In this document: positions 10,830 through 24,205 of the stretch, piece by piece | Numbering within the stretch: the first letter of the stretch is position 1 | Layout: every line of letters begins with the position of its first letter | Assembly (NCBI GenBank): GCA_026745465.1 | Contig: JACYXH010000019.1 | Location: forward strand, 67,001 to 131,000 | Source of the DNA: Lota lota | Lineage: Eukaryota; Chordata; Actinopteri; Gadiformes; Lotidae | Direction of reading: 5' to 3' | DNA length: 64,000 nucleotides | Translations under genes and position numbers: made by a program | The notes under the pieces: generated by a model | Database searches by the model: none | Told to the model about the DNA's origin: nothing | Seen by the model: the letters and a program-made list of their open reading frames with translations, nothing else

Positions 10830-11208
10830 TGTTGTCTAGTAAAATGATCGAGTTGGCTTTTAATTATATGGAACCCTCCTAAGTAAGAATTGAGATCAAC
10901 ACTTCAATTGAGTTGACGATTCCCAAGTTGAGAGCAAGTCTCCACTTCCAGGTGCGACGCCGTTATGCGTCGCTTAGTGGGACGCTGTTCCGCGTCGCTT
11001 GTGGTTTTCTGTTTCTGCTTCGATCGTGGTTTTCCTCAGGTGTTAGACCTGATGAACTTTTGTTCTGAGTCATCTGTCTTATTGTCGGAGTTTTCGAAGC
11101 CTGCACTCGAGATGACCTTGTTTACTACAGAGTTTTAGAAGCCTGCACTCGAGCTGACTTTGTCTACTACTCAGTACATTTCCATTTATCATCAGTTTTC
11201 CGTCTACA
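10830..11208 (-). mobile_element. 5' LTR of the retrovirus (379 bp, shortened)
   Basis: Nearly identical to the 3' LTR except that 246 bp are missing at a CCCA microhomology. The adjacent duplication ATAG (11209-11212) matches 5435-5438. Confidence 0.88.
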
Positions 11209-11212
11209 ATAG

Positions 11213-12143
11213 ACAGTTACAATAATTGTCTTGAACTAGTCAATAGCCATTGACCGATCTGCTTAATCTATGAACGCAATAAGGACAATCAAACCACAAC
11301 CAAGTAGATTTTTTTTTGTACAGCAGTAGCTGACGTTAGCCTGCTGGGTGATCTGTTATGCTTTACAAGTTATTCTCGGGCCACCCGTACTCAGGTGCCC
11401 TACTATGTTAGCAGGACGATAGGTAGAATATTGTCGAATGCCTGTATGCTGCTATTTACGATACAGCCCGGATCAATGCGCTAGGACCATTATCTGTACC
11501 TCCTAATGTTAACTATTCTGAGAATCTTCACCGCTGTAGCTGTCAGATAGACCGTACCATTCTCGAGACGTGGCTCAAAATGGCTGCGCCCTAGTTATAA
11601 AACAACAAACTATTCTCACAGTTTTCTCCCAAATCGCTACTTTGGCAGTTTTGACTATGGGCACAAGACTATGATGGATAAAACATCTGTGATAGCACCT
11701 TCACTTCTGATTTTGCTTCATTTCCTCTTTAAAGTCTAAATGGCTGACCGATTCAGTTAACATTTTTACATTTGCTTTTGAAAAACAAAATACCTCTTAC
11801 AGTCTAAATATAATAAAGTAACAGACAAATTATATTCATTTTATCATGTCTTCTCTCTGGTACAAGGGGAAAATAGGTAATTTGATCTAGAAAGTTATAC
11901 CATAGAACAGTGATAGATAGTATAATCCCCTTTATAATCTGAAATCTTTTGGAGTAACTTTTTTTAGGAACATTACATCACTGTCATCACTTAGTAGCCA
12001 CTTAAGCTGTTTCAAACTATTAATATAATACGGGCCCAAGTCAGAAATTTGTAGAACTATGGAACTATTATGTGATAAGTAAAATACATTAACCCAGTCA
12101 GAGAATTTCTTTAACTAATGCATTATATTTACACAACACTTAC
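11213..12143. other. non-coding, no gene seen
   Basis: AT-rich sequence downstream (in minus sense) of the last short exon of the 12-16 kb gene. I found no acceptor/donor pair enclosing an open exon. Confidence 0.4.
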
Positions 12144-12216
12144 CAGTATCTTTAGTGTAGTAGCTCACATGCTTTACGGGACCATCAGCTACATGATGTG
12201 ATCCATTCTGCACTTC
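12144..12216 (-). CDS. short coding exon, unknown gene (exon Y)
   Basis: A 73-nt minus-strand exon candidate bounded by a good acceptor (TTTACCAATAG) and donor (G|GTAAGTG). The phase-0 frame is open over 24 codons (EVQNGSHHVADGPVKHVSYY, then TKDT) and leaves one base over. Its starting phase is compatible with the phase-0 ends of the three repeated exons upstream at 12911-15119, so it probably belongs to the same transcript. I recognise no domain. Confidence 0.5.
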
Positions 12217-12910
12217 CTATTGGTAAAAATTCATCTTTGTGTAAGAAATATTTTCCCTTTTAACAAGTGAGATCATGATTCAATGCTTCTCAACTGAACA
12301 CAAAATTAAATTTGGTTTGATGTAGTTAAATTGCATTTGAATCTTCTGAATTAGATATACATCCCTGAAATATTTAATTCTGATAGCTAATACTTGCTGT
12401 TGTAATTTAAATAAATGTTTTGTTTAAGCATTACTATCAGGTACAAATATGCTTAGAAATGCACAAAAGGGTATGAATGTACGATTTACTTTTGCTTGTA
12501 AAATTGTTTGTAAGTTACAAACATGGTTTTAATGGTTGCTATTCTGTTCTGTCCGCATAAATGAATCCTCCAAAATCTTGAAACAATTTCCTAATATCAG
12601 GAAGAGAAAGAATTCGTTTAAAAACAGAATGTCTTGTATGTAATTAATTTAACAAACACATTTCAAGCATTTCTTGTGCATTTCTTGAGCAGTAACAAAC
12701 ATATTTTAAGAAATGTTTGTGCTTTCACAAAACAATACGCCCTAATCAATGTATACTGATTTATAGGTTTTGCACACTGTTTACACACAAATAAACTATG
12801 ACAAAGCCTTGAAATGGTCAAACTGAGAAATCTGAGGGGCCGTCTATTTGATGTGGATTACGAATGTAAAATCCTAAACTCCAGCAAACCTATAAGTCTA
12901 TACAGCCTAC

Positions 12911-12985
12911 GTCACAGTCTTCCATGGGGGTGTCAATCACACCAGAGGTCCCCTCAACATGCTGTTGAGATCCAGACATCATGTT
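12911..12985 (-). CDS. tandem repeated exon, copy 1
   Basis: A 75-nt minus-strand exon candidate with strong acceptor (TTTTTCCCTTCAG) and donor GTAGGC. It encodes NMMSGSQQHVEGTSGVIDTP followed by MEDCD, is open only in phase 0, and is a multiple of three, so it can be skipped or included without changing frame. Its homologues are at 13934-14008 and 15048-15119. The family is not recognised. Short repeated N-terminal exons occur in some fish NLR-type genes, but that is only a suggestion. Confidence 0.55.
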
Positions 12986-13589
12986 CTGAAGGGAAAAAGA
13001 GATTGTCTGAGCATACACAATCCATTTACATTTTGACATAAAAAATACTGTAGAAATGTTACAGAAATCATATGATCTTCTATTGTAATATCTATTCTAC
13101 AATGAGAAAAGCTAACATGGAATACAGACAAGACAATAATATAGTAAATTACTAAAACGACATTCAATGAGTTTCTGATTAGGGTATCCTCTCAAATATA
13201 TCAGCCAATCCTAGTTCACAAAACCATGTCTTCTAAAATAGCAGTATTGCATCATGGAAGTCAGACAGTATTCACATGACCATTGTAACAACACTACACA
13301 AGCATAGTTAACTAATTATTTCCCTCTCTTTTTCTGGTTGAGAGAGAGCTATTAGGTGAAATCAGCTGGTATATACTTGTGTTGGAATGATAACATGAAT
13401 GTACTCAGACCTCCATGGCACACATATGGATACCACTGCTCTAAACCTATAACTGTATACATTAAAGATGATATAGGTAGTCATGGACTGTAGATTACAC
13501 ATAGGCAATATTGTACAGTATGTATAGTACATTAAGTCCTAGTCAACTAACCAATGTCCTCCTAAACCATAATCTGCTTTACACAAGCA

Positions 13590-13835
13590 TACGTCTGACA
13601 TACGGCCATAGTGTTAACTGGATGAAGTCCTCCTAAACCAAACCATGTCCTAATAAACCATAATCAAATATACACAAACATGATGCAGTCTGACACACAG
13701 GCCATAGTGTTAACTACATGAAGTCCTCCTAACCCCAACCATGTCCTAATAAACCATAATCAAATATACACAAACATGATGCAGTCTGACATACACAGGC
13801 TATAGTGTTAACTACATGAACTCCTCCTAAATCAA
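13590..13835. repeat. 96-bp minisatellite, array 1
   Basis: Units of about 96 bp beginning GCCATAGTGTTAACTACATG repeat between exon copies 1 and 2. The same unit forms array 2 at about 14385-14880. Confidence 0.85.
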
Positions 13836-13933
13836 ACCATGGTAAAACAGAGATCTGAGGGTCCATCTATTTGATGTGGATTAAGTATGTAAAATCCTAA
13901 ACTCCAGTACACATAGCAGTCTATACAGCCTAC

Positions 13934-14008
13934 CTCACAGTCTTCCATGGGGGTGTCAATCACACCAGAGGTCCACTTGATATGTTGTTGAGATCCAGAC
14001 ATCATGCT
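13934..14008 (-). CDS. tandem repeated exon, copy 2
   Basis: A 75-nt minus-strand exon candidate with acceptor CCCTTCAG and donor GAG|GTAGGC. It encodes SMMSGSQQHIKWTSGVIDTP followed by MEDCE. It lies 1,023 bp from copy 1 within a larger tandem duplication that also includes the intron sequence. Same phase (0-0) as the other copies. Confidence 0.55.
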
Positions 14009-14384
14009 CTGAAGGGAAAATTTGATATTCTGAGCATACACATTGCATATACATGTAGACATTACAATTAAAAACAGTTGGTTTTCTCACAAAAATATAG
14101 ATTATACAGAAACCATATGCAGTTCTACTGTAATATCTATTCTACAATGAGAACAGCTTACATATAGAATACAGACAAGACAATAATACAGTCAATTACT
14201 AAAATAACATTAAATGAGTCACATTAGTGCATTCTCTCAAATATATTAGCCAATCCTAGTTCATAAAACCATGTCTTCTTCAACAGAAGTATTCAATCAT
14301 GTGCCAAGGAAGTCAGACAGTATTCACACTACGATTGTAACACAGCACTACACCAGCAGTTACGTAATTATTGCCCTCTCTTTT

Positions 14385-14880
14385 GCCCATAGTGTTAAGT
14401 ACATTTAATCCTAGTAAATTAACCAACATCCTGTTAAACCATAATATGATTTACACAAACATGATGCAGTCTGACACACAGGCCATAGTATTAACTACAT
14501 AAAGACCTCCTAACCCCAACCATGTCCTTATAAACCATAATCAAATATACACAAACATGATGCAGTCTGACACACAGGCCATAGTGTTAACTACATGAAG
14601 TCCTCCTAAACCAAACCATGTCCTAATAAACCATAATCAAACATAGACAAACATGATGGAGTCTGACACACAGGCCATAGTGTTAACTACATGAAGTCCT
14701 CCTAACCCCAACCATGTCCTAATAAACCATAATCAAATATACACAAACATGATGCAGTCTGACACACAGGCCATAGTGTTAACTACATGAAGTCCTCCTA
14801 ACCCCAACCATGTCCTAATAAACCATAATCAAATATACACAAACATGATGCAGTCTGACAAACACATTGGCCATAGTGGT
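14385..14880. repeat. 96-bp minisatellite, array 2
   Basis: Five to six units of the same 96-bp repeat as array 1, between exon copies 2 and 3. The units differ by only a few bases, so the array looks recently expanded. Confidence 0.88.
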
Positions 14881-15047
14881 ATATACTGTTTTGAATCATG
14901 TACCTTTACTGAATAATGGACTATTGACCTATAAATAAACTATGACATAGCCTTCATATGGTAGAGATCTGAGGGGCCGTTTATTTGATGTGGAGTAAGT
15001 AGGTAAATTCCTAAACTCAAGCACACCTATAAGTCTATACAGCCTAC

Positions 15048-15119
15048 CTCACAGTCTTTCATGGGGGTGTCAATCACACCAGAGGTCCCCTCAATATGCT
15101 GTTGAGATCCAGACATTTT
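15048..15119 (-). CDS. tandem repeated exon, copy 3
   Basis: A 72-nt minus-strand exon candidate, one codon shorter than the other copies. It encodes KMSGSQQHIEGTSGVIDTPM followed by KDCE, and has the same splice-site sequences and phase. It lies 1,111 bp from copy 2. Confidence 0.55.
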
Positions 15120-15364
15120 CTGAAGGGAAAAATATATTGTCTGAGTGTACACAATGCATACTTTAGGGGTGAACAATGTAATAATGACCACATTGGTATC
15201 GGCCAATAATTATGAACATAATCTACAATACTACGGAAGAGACCACAAACAGAAATAAAGTTAATTACTAAAAATACATGCAGATTGTAGTGGTGAGCTG
15301 CAACGGCTTGTGTAACTGCCTCTGTCACTTTAGTTTATTTCAGGTATTTGCACTTTTTTATTAT

Positions 15365-15830
15365 TTAATTTCTTCTAAATTGTACGTTACAAGACGGAAC
15401 TAATTATTGGTTCCGCCCGAGTGTTGTCACCCGGGCGCCTTTTAGCGACGCACCGAGGGAAACTTGACCGCATGAGCGAATTATTTTCCACTGTTACCGT
15501 GTTCAAGTGCATACTTACCGAAGAAGATAAAGGACATTTAAAAGGACGTTTAGCACCTCTGTGTGATAAGCAGCAATGAGGTTTGTTGACTAGTTATTTT
15601 GCTGAGGGTGTTTGTGTTTACGTGCGTAATTTTTGGTGTGAAATGTGCATGGAGTGTCTAGTTGTGTGAGTTGATTGTAGCGCCGGATGTGTGAGACATG
15701 CACATGGCATTATTTTTGTTAATGTATTTTTTCCTTTCTTTAACCCAGTTCTCACGGGTTGACCAGCAATAAAACCCTGTATACAAATCAAGATCTCTTG
15801 CCTCATGCCTGTCACTGGAGGAGCTACAGC
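15365..15830. other. unclassified segment, possible repeat
   Basis: A GC-richer patch (CCCGGGCGCC near 15430) leads to an AATAAA signal near 15767. It resembles the end of an LTR or processed sequence, but I could not find terminal repeats or target duplications. No coding frame is supported. Confidence 0.3.
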
Positions 15831-15995
15831 TTGGGTTTTGGTGATGTCATAGGTTTAAATTGAATCTGATTGGATAATAAAGATGTTAGCCCTGGGGCAT
15901 CATGTAAAATGTAGGACACAAATCAGGAGGTGCATATGTGTACAGTTCAAGAGGTCTTGATACTACTGCAGATCAGGTTATAGACACACACTTAC

Positions 15996-16115
15996 CTTTG
16001 GTGTCATTTATCCATTTTGAATAAATGTTTTCCTTGTCTCTCCCTAACTTGATATGAAATTCCGCATCCTGGATAGGAGTCAGTCCCTGACCCCTGGTCC
16101 GAATTCTTCTATTCA
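15996..16115 (-). CDS. coding exon, unknown gene (exon X)
   Basis: A 120-nt minus-strand exon candidate with a strong pyrimidine tract and acceptor (CTTTACTTTAG) and a consensus donor (AAAG|GTAAGTG). One frame is fully open over 39 codons (NRRIRTRGQGLTPIQDAEFH, then IKLGRDKENIYSKWINDTK). It begins with two bases of a split codon and ends with one base over. That ending phase does not fit directly onto the repeated exons, which are open only in phase 0, so either another exon lies between or these are separate genes. No family recognised. Confidence 0.5.
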
Positions 16116-17289
16116 CTAAAGTAAAGAAATATAACAGTCACAAAGAAAAATCAACAAAATCAACAAGGGATACGGAACTAGGACCCAAACGCAAGACACG
16201 GAGACGAGAAGGGAGCGGGTTGAAAGGGGATTTATTTACACAGGCAAGGGCAAGGCAGGCGGGGAGTCAGGCAGGCAGAGGGACGTAGGCAGGCGGGTAG
16301 TCGAGCAGGCAGTAGGCAGGCGGGGAGTCAGGCAGGCAGAGGGATGTAGGCAGGCGGGTAGTCGAGCAGGGGAGGTTCAGCAACAAGGAAGGCAAGCAGG
16401 CAGGCAGGGACTAGGAAACAGGAACGGGAGCAAGAACAGGAACGGGAGCGGAACCCGTAATGGGAACAGGAACGGGAGTGGGACCCAGGAACAGGAGGTC
16501 TAAAAGGCAGGGCCGTAGTTACCATGAGAGGTACACAAACTAACAAACTAGCACTGGCTCTGTGGGGAGCCAGTGCTAAAATACTGTGGTAAGTGATTGG
16601 CTGATTGCCGGCAGGAGTGTGTGGACAGAGGGAGTGCACGTGGTGGTTAATTGCAGAGGTGGGTAGAGTAGCCAAAAATTGTACTCAAGTAAAAGTACTG
16701 TTACTTCAGAATAATATGACTCAAGTAAAAGTAAAAAGTAGTCATCCAAATAATTACTTGAGTAAGAGTAAAAAAGTACTTGGTGAAAAAACGACTCAAG
16801 TACTGAGTAACTGTTGAGTAACGTCTGATTTATTTTTTAACACAAGACAACAATCAAACAGACAAAAATAATACAAAATAATCATCTTTAGGCAAATTAT
16901 AGTTAATCCAATCAATAAAATACATTTAAATATAGAAATAAATTACAAAATAGCTTAAATTCAAATAATTCAGGTAAATTAAAAAATACAATAAATAAAA
17001 TAAAAAATTATAAATAAATAAGCACAGGCAGAACTAGAACGAGGCAGCCCATTAACTCTCATAAACGTGTGTGTGTGTGTCTCCAGTGACAGAACAACAG
17101 AAGGAAACACACACACATTTCATACCAGGCATGCTGAACAGAAAAAGCACCTCAAAACTCCCACAGATAGACAACAGATTTGGCAATATTCTAACCTTTA
17201 GGCTGACACTGGCCCTTTACATAGCGGAGTCAACACTCCAGGAACTCTTTGGCACAGTAACATGAGAACCCTTTTATATTGAAGGCCCC

Positions 17290-17424
<135 letters not shown>

Positions 17425-17455
17425 ACATGAAGAAACAAACTATTTCACCAAAGAA

Positions 17456-20111
17456 TCACTCAGTGATGTCACTATTAAGCTTCAACAGTAGCTGGCTCTC
17501 AAGGTTCTTGCTGTGAAGCTGTGATCGTTTAGCAGTGAACAGGAGTCCTGCATGACTGAAAAGTCTCTCACAGGCTGCAGATGCAGGAAGACCTGTGTTG
17601 ACTTTGAGTGACAGCTTCTTGATGCGAGGAAAGGTGTGGAGTAGATCCATACCTGCAGGGGACAGACATGAAAGGTACCTCTCCAGCTCTCCTACTTGTG
17701 ATTTTCCCAAATCCATAGATGCAAAGAAGTCGTCTTCATCAGAGAGGCCGCTGTTTGCGCTGGTGACATCATCCAAGTCGGTGTCGAGGTGATTTCTGAT
17801 GTAGTCAAGGCCTGTGGGTTTTAAGGGAAGATAAATCGTTTTTCAAACGAATTAAGTCTGCACATTATTCTTACCCTTCTAATGTATAGGCTGTCAAGCT
17901 GCTGATGTTTGACATTAAAAGCTACCTGAGCTTCTAACTATATTGCCACCCTGTGGTTTGTCACTGACACACTATAATCCTAAATGACAGTAATATTATA
18001 CAGAGTTGTATAGGTCAATGTCTACTGCTTCACATTTGAATTGATAAACAAGTATATTTACCAGCATTTAAGATGTTCTCCTCTGTGGTCCAGGAGGTTC
18101 TGAATCTTGGTAGGAGTATTGCTGCTGCAATCAGCTCAGGCTCTTTCATGACGTCTCCAAAACGTTTCTGGATCCCTTGCTGCAGGGCGTGAACAAGAGT
18201 TGTACACATTTTGCAAGTTGACTCCAACCTCTTCAGCTTGTCCCGCAACTGGTAAAGTGTTGGCAGCAGGAGGCCCATATGCACAGATGATTCCCCTTGG
18301 AGGATATTAAGGGCCATGGCAACAGGCTTCATCACAGCAGCATACTCGACCAAGAACCCCATTTCAGCTGGATTGAACCTATAAAAGATGTAACGATAAG
18401 AAAATTACTTTGTCTTTATTTATGGTACAATGTCTTTATTATGCATTGTAGATGTTTAATACACAAATAAATATAAATAAATTAGTTAAATTATTTAATT
18501 GAAGTCATCCACAATTGTCACACCACCATGCAAAGAAAACTTAGTTACTTGAGACAAGTGGATTCACCCATTAATTAGCAAGGCTTATTTATTTTTATTA
18601 TTCTTTAAAAACAAAATATAAATTTTGTTTTTAACTTTATCTTTAATGCTGTGCAGACATTGCGAATTGCTTGTTCTCCTTGCTCTCGGTGAATGCGCAC
18701 AATCCTTTCTACAGCGAGGAACAGGGAGCTCCAGCGTGTCTGATTGGGTCGGAGAAACTGCAGCTTGCATTCACGTTCCACTGTTTCATGAGCCATGGTT
18801 GACCTGCTGGTTTTATTCCAAAGAGCATGACATTTTGCAAAAGCAGACCGAGACAGCCTCTTGTAGGTTTCGTTTGCAGCTCCTCCTGCAGCAGTGGCAT
18901 CAACTGTGGATATAAGATTGAGGAGATGGCATGCACACTTTTGGTGCCTTGGAAGTTGGTACTTAAGGCCTGTGTTGTCATCCAGAATAGCGGACACATC
19001 TTGATACTCCACCTCTGACTCACTCTGATCTTCTGTTGCATCATCAAGGGTGGAGTCACTCTCCTCTTGTACATTGATGGCTTCCTCCTCTTTCTCCTCA
19101 CCATATAATCGAAAGGCCTTCAGGAAGTTTGAGCCACTGTCTGTTGTCGTCCTGGTCACTTTTTCCCTGATGTGGAACTCAGAATGTATTTCCTCTAATG
19201 CAGCAGCAAGGACATCAAACGTGTGCGAGCCTTTGACAGGTCTACAAGCCAATGCAGCGGAGTGCCTCTCCAGTGAGGTGTTGTCTATCCAGTGACAGGT
19301 GACACCTAAGTAGCTACGTTGTCTGGCAGACCAGCAGTCTGTTGTGGTAGCAACATAGTTCACAGCACTCAGCTTTTTGATGATTATGCTCTTCTTCTGT
19401 TTTGCAGCTTCTTGTATTCTTGTGCATAACGTTTTCCTTGTCGTATGAGGTTGCAAGGTTTCTATCAAGGTCTTGAAGGATGGCGTCTCAACCACAGAAA
19501 ATGGTTGGTGGGCCTCACATACAAAATTTAGCACCAGCTTGTCAAGTGTTGCTTGTGTTACCCGCCCTGGGGCAGCGAATGCTGTGATTTTTTCATTTTT
19601 CACAAGAGTATCACTGGAAGAGGAGGTCTTACGCTTTCTGTGGTTCTCTAGTAAGTCTGTGTACTTTGCCAGTTTGTTGGGGTGAACCCTCTGTGGACAA
19701 AAAAAAAAATCTGTGAGGCTACAGGGAGATCAAGACATTAAGAGACTTATGATCACATCAAATTTGGATATATATATATATATATAACATATATAACATT
19801 TTCTATAAATATATATATATATATTTATAGAAAATGTTTAAAACATATGTAACCTAAAAGACAAACATTCGCCTATCCACAGCAACAAAAAACAAAGAAT
19901 TTAGGAAACTTACCGCTACATGTTTCCTCAAGTTAGACGTTGAGTTCTTGAATGCTGAAATGTATTTTTGTTTTGGTAGACACAGAAGACACCGCATAAT
20001 GCAGCTGCTCTTTCGCACGTTTACTAAGGCAAACATGCTTTCAATATGAGGCCAGGGGTGCGGGTGTTCCTCCTCGTCTGTGTCTGCATTGCCGACGGCT
20101 AATTCTGACAT
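17456..20111 (-). CDS. hAT transposase, four exons
   Basis: The enzyme that cuts and pastes the surrounding element. Exon 1 (20111-19914, donor GTAAGT) starts at an ATG and carries a BED-type zinc finger (CLLC...SNLRKH). Exon 2 (19690 to about 18640) carries the RNase H-like catalytic core with TTDCWSARQRSYLGVT and DSGSNFLKAF. Exon 3 is 18378-18062 and exon 4 is 17811-17456, the latter with the C-terminal dimerisation motif PASAACERLFSHAG. Acceptors for exons 2-4 are good; the exon 2 donor is weak and placed only approximately. Every exon I could read is open. The four-exon layout matches Tol2. Whether it is still active cannot be judged from sequence alone. Confidence 0.82.
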
Positions 20112-20592
20112 TTTTGTGTTGCTACGACTGTAAAGCTAACCCGTCCCGCCACTAAGCTTGAGTTTGGTAACGTGACGAGACAGCACAACTACGTTTGATT
20201 GGTGAAACACAGTCACGTGGTAGAGCCTTAGCGGAAGTCTCTCTCTGTCAAAATAAAATATTAAAATAAGGCGTACGCGGGGGGATAAAGACAATGACGC
20301 GTAGAATACCAAAAAGGTAAAAAGAAAAGTAACGAGCTCATTGTAGCCTAATGTAGCGGAGTAAGAGTACCGTTTCTTCTTCACAAATCTACTCAAGTAA
20401 AAGTAAAAAGTATAGTGATTTAAAACTACTCCTAGGAGTATAATCTTTTCAAAAACGTACTCAAGTAAATGTAACGGAGTAAATGTAGCGCGTTACTACC
20501 CACCTCTGGTTAATTGATGATGGGAGGTAAACAGAGGCACATGGTGTAGTGGCAGCTGGCGCCACTAGGTGGTGGCAGAGGGTGCCGTGACA

Positions 20593-23500
20593 CCAACATA
20601 CTATTTGGATTGTGATAATAGCAGGCAGGGAGCAGTGTGCACAGATAATCTATAGTCTTAAAAAACATCCACAAAACAATATCCTGGCTCATGTGGCGTG
20701 CTGCTGTAGCTCTCTGTATCTATGAACACCGGGTACAAGAGGCTGTAATAGACTGTTTTTGTTTCACATGCAAATTATAGCTTGTGCTGGTCATTCCATT
20801 AGCTATTGTTGCTGTAGTATTATGAATCTGGCCATTGCGTGAGTCTATTGCTTAAAGCTCCCGTTTATAGGATAAAGAACTGTATTAAGACTGCCCCGAC
20901 TGACCAAGTTTGTTGAAATATTTGACAAAATATTTGACTAAACGAATGATGTAATGGGTGAACTGTCGGCAACTGATCATCTAGGCTACTGTAAGGCCAC
21001 TAATGGAAAAGGATCAGGTGCAATCCATTTAGTACAGGTTCAACCTGTTGGCTGGGTATGAGGGCAGATGCTTTGGTCCACTAAGACAGAGTGCCATCAA
21101 AAGTAATACAAAGTAATAAAAACAAAACATTGCATTTGATTAGGTACCTTTTTCGTGTTGGAAATAATCGTGGAGCCTTTTTACTTTGATGATTATTAGG
21201 ATATTAGGTTCGGGATGATGATAGATCGCCTTTAAGAAGCTTGACCATACAACATGGTCTGAATCTATAACGTAGCGATCTTTTTCACTGTTCAATGCTT
21301 ACGCATGTTAAGACAGCCTGTATTATACAACCAAGTAAATCGGTCAAATAGCGTAATCATTCATTTATAAAAGTCAACTTGCTATCGTTTTCCAGCCTAT
21401 ACAGTGTAATTGCTAACGTTAGTTTTCGCATCTAACGAACAGCTACCTAGCTGTTCGTAGTGCGTAGTAGTGCGTAGTAGTGCGTAGTAGCGCCGACGAC
21501 TTAACCTTCAATGCACAGTAACATGCATTTGCTGATTTTAATACAAATTATACAATTCTATGAATACCACTGAGATATAGTTATGTACTCATGTAATACA
21601 TACGCATGTAAAGACACTGTATTGTGCAGCCAAGCAAATCGCAACATATATCGCAAATCGAACATTGCTAATGTAAGATTCAACCAAAAATAATATAAAA
21701 CAAATAACACAGAGATATAATCATGTACTCATGCAGTATATCAACATTTAAGATGGACTTGAAGTACATTAAGGACTTACTTTTGAGTTGCTTATGGTTA
21801 ATACTCCAGCAGCTGTTCACTCTACACCAAATGCGAGACGTGAAGCTCCAGTGAACGCCTTCTTCGCAAGCAAAAAAAATCTCGCGCGAAATGTTGTAAA
21901 AACTCCCGCCATGTGTATAAATTCTGCACTACCAAAAGGTGCCGTAGGGGGCGTAAATTATGATACACATCATGGTTTAAAAGGTCAATTTCTTAAACGT
22001 CTATAACTTCATGAGGGGTGTTCTATCAGTCTTCATATATACACGAGTGCGACCCTATCTTTATATATTTCTGAATTGGACCTTCTTTTCATAACATTTT
22101 GTGTTCTACAGTCAAATAACATGCTTTGTTCACCAAGGTTTTCGAGGACAAGGCAATTGTCCTCGTAATCCGAGAGTCCTCCTAATGCTGGTGGGTAAAC
22201 TTGTCTTTTGACCTCGTATGCCACACGCACACACACCTCGGTGGTGGTGCCGCTTCCGGTTCCGCCGACCCTCCCAGGGTCCCTTGCGGCACGGAGCACG
22301 GCGATCACCACAATAGTTAGCCGCGTTGTCCGTGGTGATGGAGAGCATTGACTCAAGACTCGCGTTGTAAGGTCATTTTACAATGAACGCTATTGTTGAT
22401 CGTTGATTTTCAACAAATCATTGAGTTGAATGGGACTGTAAACATACATCGTGATTTCCGTTTTGCGAAAAGGTGACATTCATTTTATTCGCACCAAGGT
22501 CGATTTTTTACGGCTCTCGCCAGTGAATAACTCCATTTAACCAATCACATTTGGGTATCTTTGTTATAGTCACCATGGACACTGTAGAAGTTGTAGGACA
22601 AGGTGGAGGTAACAGCCTATTTACGTTTCTCAACAGTGTTTTTACTGCATCGATAGTGGTAAACTACAATCATAGACCTATAATTATTGCTATCAGTATA
22701 TGTATATGTAATAGCAGTCGGCGCTATAACACGGAGATAAAACACACGAGAAAACATGGAACACAAAATGTATGTGGAAATACGACATTCAGAAAAGCTG
22801 TGATTAGTTATCTACCACTGTGTTTTGAAACAACGATCTGGCGATGAGTGGGTGAAGAACCGGGATTTAAATACAGCAGAGATGACGACCGGAAATGGAC
22901 GGCAGGTGGGCAGCTTGGAACAGGTGAAGAGCCGGGGAAAATGTATGGAACGTCTCGCACATTGCACAGGCATGAAAACACCAAGAGGGGGAAACAGAGC
23001 GAAGAATCAGCTGGGTACGGCCACGGCCGTAACAGAAGGCGTGCAGTTGCATCGCAACAGTTTCGTTTTGGATACGAACTAACAAACGTCTCCAAAACAC
23101 ACCCATTTATCATAATCCCCCTCATATGTGAAGTTGTTCGCTACACTATTTAACGCTTGGATTAAAAAGTAAAACTCCAATATAATTGAAACCTCTAAAT
23201 ACATAGGCTATTTTGGTGAAGTACAGCAGAAGCTCATCTTCACTAGGCTACATATGTGGAGTATTCCAGCCGTCTTTTCACCGGCGCCATTATTATAGGA
23301 ATATGCCGCATATTCAGATCACGGCTGATGTAAATAGTTTAACGAGCGTGTAGACTTTATTGTTCATCAGGTGTAACGTGAGAAAAGCATTTCGTTTTCA
23401 CATGCGGGTAGGCTAAGGCAAGAAGGGTGAGATTATATTACAGTAGCACAAGTTTCGGAGTTTTGGAGAGAAATGTTTAGCTTTTTCTCTTTGATACGCT

Positions 23501-24118
23501 TGCACGCTCTAACTCTGTAGTAATTTAAAGGGACTCGGTAAGTAATGACACTCGCATCGCGTCAAGATAACCTTGCGTCCAGAGTGTGATAAAAAAAAAA
23601 ACGGAGACAAACTAAAAAGGAACAGACAAACTATGGCAGAAACTAGGGAACTTAAATTCATGAAACACTGGTGAACAGAATAACTAATCAACACAGGTGC
23701 CAAACATTAACCTAACGACACAAAGCAAAAACAGATAGTAAGTGGGGTTGGGGCAGGATCGGTACAGACAAATAAAGAGTTCTTACAATGTAACATTTAA
23801 CAAAGGTTTAACTTAGGGTGGAATGTGGACCATGAGCTACAATTCAACTTTGACTTACAAATTTGAATTGTTTTACAATTACATATCAATAACGTAATCA
23901 ACTTCACTGCTCTAATGATTCACAATTCATGCCTAAACAAGTATCTAACTAGGTTTACCTGGCCTTCCTGGGCCTGAGATAGAACATTACTAGCTAAAAA
24001 GAAAAGGAAATGTATAATTTCTTTAATGAAACTGTTCAGACTTAATCTTTGTACAGATGCAACATAATCGTTAACGAGTTAGCATACCTTTCTGAAGTTT
24101 ACTTTGGTGTGTTCTTTT
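20593..24118. other. about 3.5 kb without a recognised gene
   Basis: Mostly AT-rich. Small features: three copies of a TGCGTAGTAG decamer near 21460-21490; a consensus donor at about 21770-21780 on the minus strand that could end a 5' untranslated exon; and a GC-rich patch at 22150-22340 whose open frames match nothing I know. Confidence 0.4.
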
Positions 24119-24205
24119 TCAAATTTGTCCCAAGACAACCAGAACAAGAAAAACATTCATGGCACCCAGGATTCCACTAACCATGATCCAATTTCCAACA
24201 CATTT

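Larger units (their letters stand above)
5439..11208 (-). mobile_element. internally deleted C-type endogenous retrovirus
   Basis: The provirus lies on the minus strand with LTRs at both ends (TG...CA), flanked by a 4-base duplication ATAG (5435-5438 and 11209-11212), the size typical of gammaretroviruses. Order in sense direction: 5' LTR, tRNA-Pro primer site, a 1.6-kb repeat-rich leader, a fused gag/integrase frame, an env region in three overlapping frames, then the 3' LTR. Protease, reverse transcriptase and RNase H are missing. Its flanks are LINE-tail sequence on one side and unrelated sequence on the other. The copy is defective. Confidence 0.9.

Noticed and set aside
15365..15830. A further solo LTR
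   Set aside because: AATAAA and a GC-rich head are suggestive, but no TG...CA boundaries with a target duplication could be found.
22033..22356. Minus-strand open frames in a GC-rich patch
   Set aside because: Two overlapping frames, neither with a recognisable domain or splice support; most likely chance in GC-rich sequence.
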